From Lautropia sp. (GTDB taxonomy: Bacteria; Pseudomonadota; Gammaproteobacteria; Burkholderiales; Burkholderiaceae_E), in NCBI GenBank assembly GCA_030527825.1, contig JAUNAC010000001.1, positions 310,001-374,000 on the forward strand: DNA of 64,000 bases, written 5' to 3'. Within the stretch, counting starts at the first letter, position 1; each line of letters starts with the position of its first letter. A program made the translations under genes and the position numbers. Shown here in pieces: positions 59,819 through 64,000 of the stretch. The notes beneath the pieces are model-generated. The model had not been told where the DNA came from. It did not search any database and saw nothing but the letters and a program-made list of their open reading frames with translations.

Positions 59819-60538
59819 ATGAATGATCTTTCTCACGAGTTTATCCAGTTCGCACTCGATACTGGAGCCCTGCGCTTTGGCGAATTCAAAACCAAGGCTG
59901 GACGACTCTCCCCTTATTTCTTCAATGCTGGCCACTTTCAGGATGGAGCAGCGCTGGGCCGGCTGGCGGGTTTTTACGCCGACCGGCTACTTCAGGTGGA
60001 ACAGACCACGCCTGCGTTTGATATCCTGTTCGGCCCAGCCTACAAAGGCATTACGCTGGCATCAGCCATGGCAGTGGCCTGTGCAGCACGGGGCCGCAAT
60101 CTCCCCTTCTGCTTCAACCGCAAGGAAGCCAAGGATCATGGTGAGGGCGGCCATCTGGTCGGCGCACCGCTGCGCGGCCGGGTAGCCATCATCGACGATG
60201 TCATTTCGGCGGGCACATCCGTGCGGGAGTCTGTAGAAATCATCCGGGCAGCTGGTGCCGAGCCAGCCGCTGTCTTCATTGCCCTGGACCGGATGGAACG
60301 GGGCGGCAACGCTGACGTTGTCGCCAGCCAGTCCGCAGTGGAAGAAGTCCGCCAACGATGGGGAATCAATGTCTATGCGCTGGCGAACCTGGATGACCTC
60401 CTCGGCTACCTCGAAGCGCGCTGTGCAGATCCCGATGACACACAGGCACATGAGTACGCTGATACCGGAACGCCCGCCACTTATCGTGCGGCAATCGCCG
60501 ATTATCGCCAACGCTATGGCACCAGATGTTGCTCATGA
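59819..60538 (+). CDS. pyrE: orotate phosphoribosyltransferase
   Basis: Attaches ribose-5-P from PRPP to orotate in UMP synthesis. The PRPP loop reads VAIIDDVISAGTSVRE (about residues 120-135), with substrate motif KTKAGRLSPYFFNAG. The ATG at 59819 is chosen by homology (MNDLSHEFIQFAL). 239 residues, slightly longer than usual (about 215) with a C-terminal extension after residue 205. A DUF4124 gene follows after 13 bases. Confidence 0.95.
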   Translation: MNDLSHEFIQFALDTGALRFGEFKTKAGRLSPYFFNAGHFQDGAALGRLAGFYADRLLQVEQTTPAFDILFGPAYKGITLASAMAVACAARGRNLPFCFNRKEAKDHGEGGHLVGAPLRGRVAIIDDVISAGTSVRESVEIIRAAGAEPAAVFIALDRMERGGNADVVASQSAVEEVRQRWGINVYALANLDDLLGYLEARCADPDDTQAHEYADTGTPATYRAAIADYRQRYGTRCCS

Positions 60539-60551
60539 CTACATTGCCTTC

Positions 60552-61256
60552 ATGAGCCTCCTGTGCATCCGCCCCTTTATGTGGTCATTTCTGTTCCTGC
60601 CTATGGTGGCCGGCACAGTCGCTGCGGCACAGGCTTCGCCGCCCGACAGCAACCCGCGCGCAGGTAGTTCCATTTATGTCTGTCAGGATGAGAATGGTCG
60701 GGTGATTTCCTCCGATCAGCCCATCGCGGCCTGTGCACGGCGCAATCTTCGTGAACTGACCCAGAATGGATCCGTACGCCGGATACTGCCTCCCCCCCTG
60801 ACCCGGCAGCAGGAACGTGAAGCTGCCCAGCAGGCGCTGGTGCGTCAGGAGCAGGAGCGCGCGCTCAAAGCACAGCAGGCCCATGACCGTCACCTGCTGC
60901 TGACCTACAAGTCCCCTGAGGACCTGCGCCAGCGCCAGGCGCAACAGATGGAGCTGATCAACGAAGAAATCCGGGCCGCCACCGGACGAATTCTGGTATT
61001 GGATCAGAACCTGAAGGTTGAGCGGGAGGCAGCGGCCCAATGGAAAAGCAAGCAGGAAGGGCTTCACGCTCATCTGCCCTACGCCATGCAGCAGCGTATT
61101 TCATCCATTGCCAATGCCATTCTGGCTGAAGACGCATTGATCAAGGAACGGCAGGCGGAACGTGACCGGCTCAATCACGACTTCGATATCAATGCTGCCC
61201 GGCTCAAGGAGCTGCTGGCCCACATTGCCGAGAAGCAGAGTGCACCGTATGAATAA
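60552..61256 (+). CDS. DUF4124 domain-containing secreted protein with coiled coil
   Basis: From the ATG at 60552 there is a signal peptide (about residues 1-27, ending near VAAAQA) and then a DUF4124 domain (IYVCQDENGRVISSDQPIAAC, two cysteines). A long charged coiled-coil region (about 80-234) rich in Gln, Arg and Glu completes it. 234 residues. DUF4124 proteins are common in betaproteobacteria, located in the periplasm, with no known function. It follows pyrE by 13 bases and is likely co-transcribed. Confidence 0.82.
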   Translation: MSLLCIRPFMWSFLFLPMVAGTVAAAQASPPDSNPRAGSSIYVCQDENGRVISSDQPIAACARRNLRELTQNGSVRRILPPPLTRQQEREAAQQALVRQEQERALKAQQAHDRHLLLTYKSPEDLRQRQAQQMELINEEIRAATGRILVLDQNLKVEREAAAQWKSKQEGLHAHLPYAMQQRISSIANAILAEDALIKERQAERDRLNHDFDINAARLKELLAHIAEKQSAPYE

Positions 61257-61274
61257 ATCAGGCAGGCCATCTGC

Positions 61275-62753
61275 TCAACCCAGTCTTTTCCTCAACAGCT
61301 CGTTAACCTGCTGGGGATTGGCCTTGCCCTTGCTCAGCTTCATGACCTGACCAACCAGGGCATTGAAGGCTTTTTCCTTGCCAGCCCGATACTCCTGCAC
61401 CGATTTGTCATGGGTGGCCAGTACCTGATCAATGATGGGCCCGAGGACATCGTCACCGCTGATCTGACGCAGACCACGCTGCTCGATCACGGCATCTACC
61501 CGATCCATGCCTCCTTCAGACGGCCCGTCTGCCCACAGCGCATGAAAGACCTCCCGCGCCAGCTTGCCTGACAAGGTGCCATCCGCCAACCGGACCAGCA
61601 ACCCGGCCAGCTGGGCAGCGCTGACCTTGCTGGCCGATATGTCCAGTCCGTCACGGTTAAGCTGGGCAGCCAGTTCGCCCATGATCCAGTTGGCAGCGGT
61701 CTTGGCCTGCGCAGCTGCGTCCGGCAGCGCCGTCAGCACAGCCTCGAAAAACTGGGCACTGGCCAGGCTCCCGGTCAGGGTGAGCGCGTCCATCGCAGAA
61801 AGCCCCCACTGCTGCTCATAGCGCTGCCTCTTGGCACTGGGCAGCTCGGGCATCTGGCTGCGTACGGCCTCAATCTGCGCCGTCTCGATGAACAGAGGGG
61901 GTAGATCAGGTTCCGGAAAATACCGATAGTCGTCGGCATCTTCCTTCGTGCGCATCGAACGGGTTTCGTCGGCGTCTGGATCATACAGGCGCGTCTCCTG
62001 CACGACACGACCGCCATCTTCGATCAGCTCGACCTGACGCCTGACCTCGAACTGGATGGCCCGCTCCAGAAAACGGAATGAATTCAGATTCTTGATTTCT
62101 GCCCGCGTGCCGAAGGCGGTCTGTCCCAGTGGCCGAACCGACACATTGGCATCCACCCTGAACGAACCCTCCTGCATGTTTCCATCACAAATGCCCAGCC
62201 ATGTCACCAGCCCGTGCAGGGCCCTGGCATAGGCCACCGCCTCGGCAGCACTGCGCATCTCGGGTTCACTGACAATCTCCAGCAACGGAGTGCCGGCCCG
62301 GTTCAGGTCGATGCCCGACAATCCGGCAAAATCCTCGTGCAGCGACTTGCCAGCATCCTCTTCCAGATGCGCACGGGTCAGCCGAATGGTCCGGATGCGC
62401 GGTGCCACATCGTCCCCCTCCCCAGGTACGGCAATATCCAGCGTTCCGCCGCTCACAACGGGCTGTTCGTACTGGCTGATCTGATAGCCCTTGGGCAGAT
62501 CGGGATAAAAATAGTTTTTGCGGGCAAACACCGACACCGGCGCAATGTCTGCGCCAATGGCCAGACCAAAGCGGATGGCATGCTCGACAGCCTGACGATT
62601 CAATACGGGCAGGGTGCCTGGCAGACCCAGATCCACCGGGCAAGCCTGTGTATTGGGCTCAGCACCGAACTGGGTGGACGCCCCTGAAAAAATCTTTGAC
62701 CGGGTCAGCAGCTGGACATGCGTTTCCAGCCCGATTACCACTTCCCATTGCAT
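61275..62753 (-). CDS. gatB: aspartyl/glutamyl-tRNA amidotransferase subunit B
   Basis: Part of GatCAB, which makes Asn-tRNA and/or Gln-tRNA by amidating mischarged tRNA. The lead [20 protein letters not shown], the [15 protein letters not shown] motif and the [12 protein letters not shown] segment identify it, and the C-terminal tail domain (about 340-492) includes [13 protein letters not shown]. 492 residues. It lies at the end of a leftward cluster after gatA and an inserted lipoprotein gene. Confidence 0.96.
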   Translation of the reverse strand: MQWEVVIGLETHVQLLTRSKIFSGASTQFGAEPNTQACPVDLGLPGTLPVLNRQAVEHAIRFGLAIGADIAPVSVFARKNYFYPDLPKGYQISQYEQPVVSGGTLDIAVPGEGDDVAPRIRTIRLTRAHLEEDAGKSLHEDFAGLSGIDLNRAGTPLLEIVSEPEMRSAAEAVAYARALHGLVTWLGICDGNMQEGSFRVDANVSVRPLGQTAFGTRAEIKNLNSFRFLERAIQFEVRRQVELIEDGGRVVQETRLYDPDADETRSMRTKEDADDYRYFPEPDLPPLFIETAQIEAVRSQMPELPSAKRQRYEQQWGLSAMDALTLTGSLASAQFFEAVLTALPDAAAQAKTAANWIMGELAAQLNRDGLDISASKVSAAQLAGLLVRLADGTLSGKLAREVFHALWADGPSEGGMDRVDAVIEQRGLRQISGDDVLGPIIDQVLATHDKSVQEYRAGKEKAFNALVGQVMKLSKGKANPQQVNELLRKRLG

Positions 62754-62769
62754 GAGCGTATTTCCCGTA

Positions 62770-63339
62770 TCAGCGTTCCAGACTGGCGCAACGACCCGTC
62801 TGAGGATTGAACATCACCGGCCAAGCTTCTTCTTCCACACTGGGCGGCGAGCAGAAAGTGGGACAATTGGCGTGGGCCAGCGTGACGCGGCGCGCATCCT
62901 GGTAGATCAGCAATTTGCAACTACCTCGGTCACGCGCTGCCAGCTCCAGGTGCGGTGCCTGCTTTGTCTGCCGAAAGTCCCGCAGATTGAAATAACACTG
63001 ACCACGGCGCCCAACCCGCGCATGCCAGTCCAGCTGCAGGACCTGTCCACCCATCACCCGAAGCACCGCATCCTCGGCAAACCCGTCAACCTCGGTCTGC
63101 CGGCAGCTGCCGACAAAATTCTGCAGACCGCCACTGACGCTTCCAGCCTCAGGCAATCCCCGAGTGGCAGGCATGGGTGCCACGATCCTTGGCCGTGTCA
63201 CGACCGGCCTTTTCGGGTGCCGGACCATCGGCATGGTCGTGGCATGACAGGCAGCCAGCATGACGGTCACCAAGCACAGCATCGCGCCTGTCAGTCTGTG
63301 CGGCATCCGGCTCATTTTCTGTAATACAGAATTCATCAT
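62770..63339 (-). CDS. small lipoprotein of unknown function between gatA and gatB
   Basis: 189 residues. A signal peptide ends in a lipobox (VMLAAC, about residue 31), so it is probably a membrane-anchored lipoprotein. The mature part has several cysteines (for example in [30 protein letters not shown] and GRCASL), suggesting disulfides. I recognise no domain. It sits 15 bases after gatA and 16 bases before gatB, in the same direction, so it is almost surely in their operon. Confidence 0.72.
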   Translation of the reverse strand: MMNSVLQKMSRMPHRLTGAMLCLVTVMLAACHATTMPMVRHPKRPVVTRPRIVAPMPATRGLPEAGSVSGGLQNFVGSCRQTEVDGFAEDAVLRVMGGQVLQLDWHARVGRRGQCYFNLRDFRQTKQAPHLELAARDRGSCKLLIYQDARRVTLAHANCPTFCSPPSVEEEAWPVMFNPQTGRCASLER

Positions 63340-63354
63340 TTTTCGACAAATCTC

Positions 63355-64000
63355 TCATCGCTGATTGCGCACGTCACCCACCGATCTGCCGGGGCGGCGC
63401 AGATGCCAGTCCGTCACCTGCTGATAAATATGGCCAATCGTAAGCAGGCGCGCCTCGGATAGTGCCGGTCCCACCAGCTGCAACCCAACCGGCAACCCCC
63501 CCTCGTCAAATCCGCAGGGCAGGGACACACCCGGTAGACCGGCAAGCGAAGCAGGAAGCGTATAGATATCCGCCAGATAATTGCGTACCGGGTCATCAAC
63601 CTGCCGGCCGATCGGCCATGCCGTGTCAGGCGAGACCGGGCCGGCAATGAGATCGACCTGCTGGAACACCCGGCTAAAATCATCGGCAATCAACCGGCGC
63701 AACTGCTGTGCCTTGCGGTAATAGGCGTCGTAATAACCGTGCGATAGCACATAGGTGCCGATCATGATGCGCCGTCTTACCTCGGGGCCAAAGCCTTCTG
63801 CCCGGCTGTTCATATAGAGCGATTTCAGATCGGCAGCATCAGCCGAACGATGGCCAAAGCGCACGCCATCAAAACGGGCCAGGTTGCTGGACGCCTCGGC
63901 CGGCGCAATCACATAGTAGGCAGGAATCGCCAGTTCGGTATGCGGCAGCGACACGGGAACCACGATGGCCCCCAGCGCTTCAAGCCCCTTCAGCGCCTCC
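63355..64000 (-). CDS. gatA: aspartyl/glutamyl-tRNA amidotransferase subunit A, C-terminal part
   Basis: Amidase subunit of GatCAB, which releases ammonia from glutamine and passes it to GatB. Only the C-terminal ~215 residues are in the window; the frame runs off the right edge. They match Gat[56 protein letters not shown] and [13 protein letters not shown]. The amidase Ser-Ser-Lys signature lies beyond the edge. The stop is at 63355. Confidence 0.94.
   Translation of the reverse strand, partial: EALKGLEALGAIVVPVSLPHTELAIPAYYVIAPAEASSNLARFDGVRFGHRSADAADLKSLYMNSRAEGFGPEVRRRIMIGTYVLSHGYYDAYYRKAQQLRRLIADDFSRVFQQVDLIAGPVSPDTAWPIGRQVDDPVRNYLADIYTLPASLAGLPGVSLPCGFDEGGLPVGLQLVGPALSEARLLTIGHIYQQVTDWHLRRPGRSVGDVRNQR

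Overview
The window is about 64 kb of GC-rich chromosome. It almost certainly comes from a betaproteobacterium of the order Burkholderiales. The evidence is gene order (xerC-DUF484-dapF-two lipid A acyltransferases next to metK; ahcY-tlyA-metF; folM-like gene-ttcA-ubiB; gatA/gatB) and a recognisable SAH riboswitch in front of ahcY. I cannot name the genus from sequence alone. I found no rRNA, tRNA, CRISPR array or intact insertion sequence. Most of the window is core genome.

Layout. 0.1-4.9 kb: leftward recombinase, cell-wall and lipid A genes. 5.2-6.6 kb: an accessory FAD monooxygenase. A decayed copy of the 5' end of the neighbouring acyltransferase lies on its far side. 6.9-11.7 kb: the activated methyl cycle and one-carbon genes metK, ahcY, tlyA and metF. 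metK has a long structured leader. ahcY has an SAH riboswitch whose pseudoknot strand is also the 5' arm of a terminator. 11.9-15.0 kb: an overlapping HD-GYP/EAL pair for c-di-GMP. 15-19 kb: fau, a soluble lytic transglycosylase and cca. 19.2-21.0 kb: queC-queD-queE behind a preQ1-I riboswitch; queH lies apart at 43.5 kb. 21-31 kb: a MidA-like methyltransferase, a folM-like SDR, ttcA, ubiB, a sodium/solute symporter, glmU and glmS.

31.3-36.8 kb holds a four-gene outer- and inner-membrane import operon: FecCD-type permease, ATPase, TonB-dependent receptor and Tat-type binding protein. Its promoter region carries an AT-rich inverted repeat that matches the ModE (molybdate regulator) operator as I know it. 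This is my best candidate for an under-described system: TonB-dependent uptake of molybdate, tungstate or a metal chelate. 36.9-48.1 kb: an AI-2E family membrane protein, a DUF937 protein, an RND pump with its adaptor, queH, an esterase, an ElaB/YqjE-type stress operon and an AmpG-like permease.

48.2-50.0 kb is a decaying patch with a 5'-truncated hydrolase and a siderophore-receptor pseudogene carrying three in-frame stops. 51-64 kb: maeB, a giant 1844-residue exonuclease-RecQ-UvrD fusion protein, xthA, pyrE, a DUF4124 protein, and gatB and gatA separated by an unrelated lipoprotein gene. Two themes recur. One is SAM/SAH and queuosine metabolism under RNA control. The other is coupled genes with 4-base or larger overlaps.
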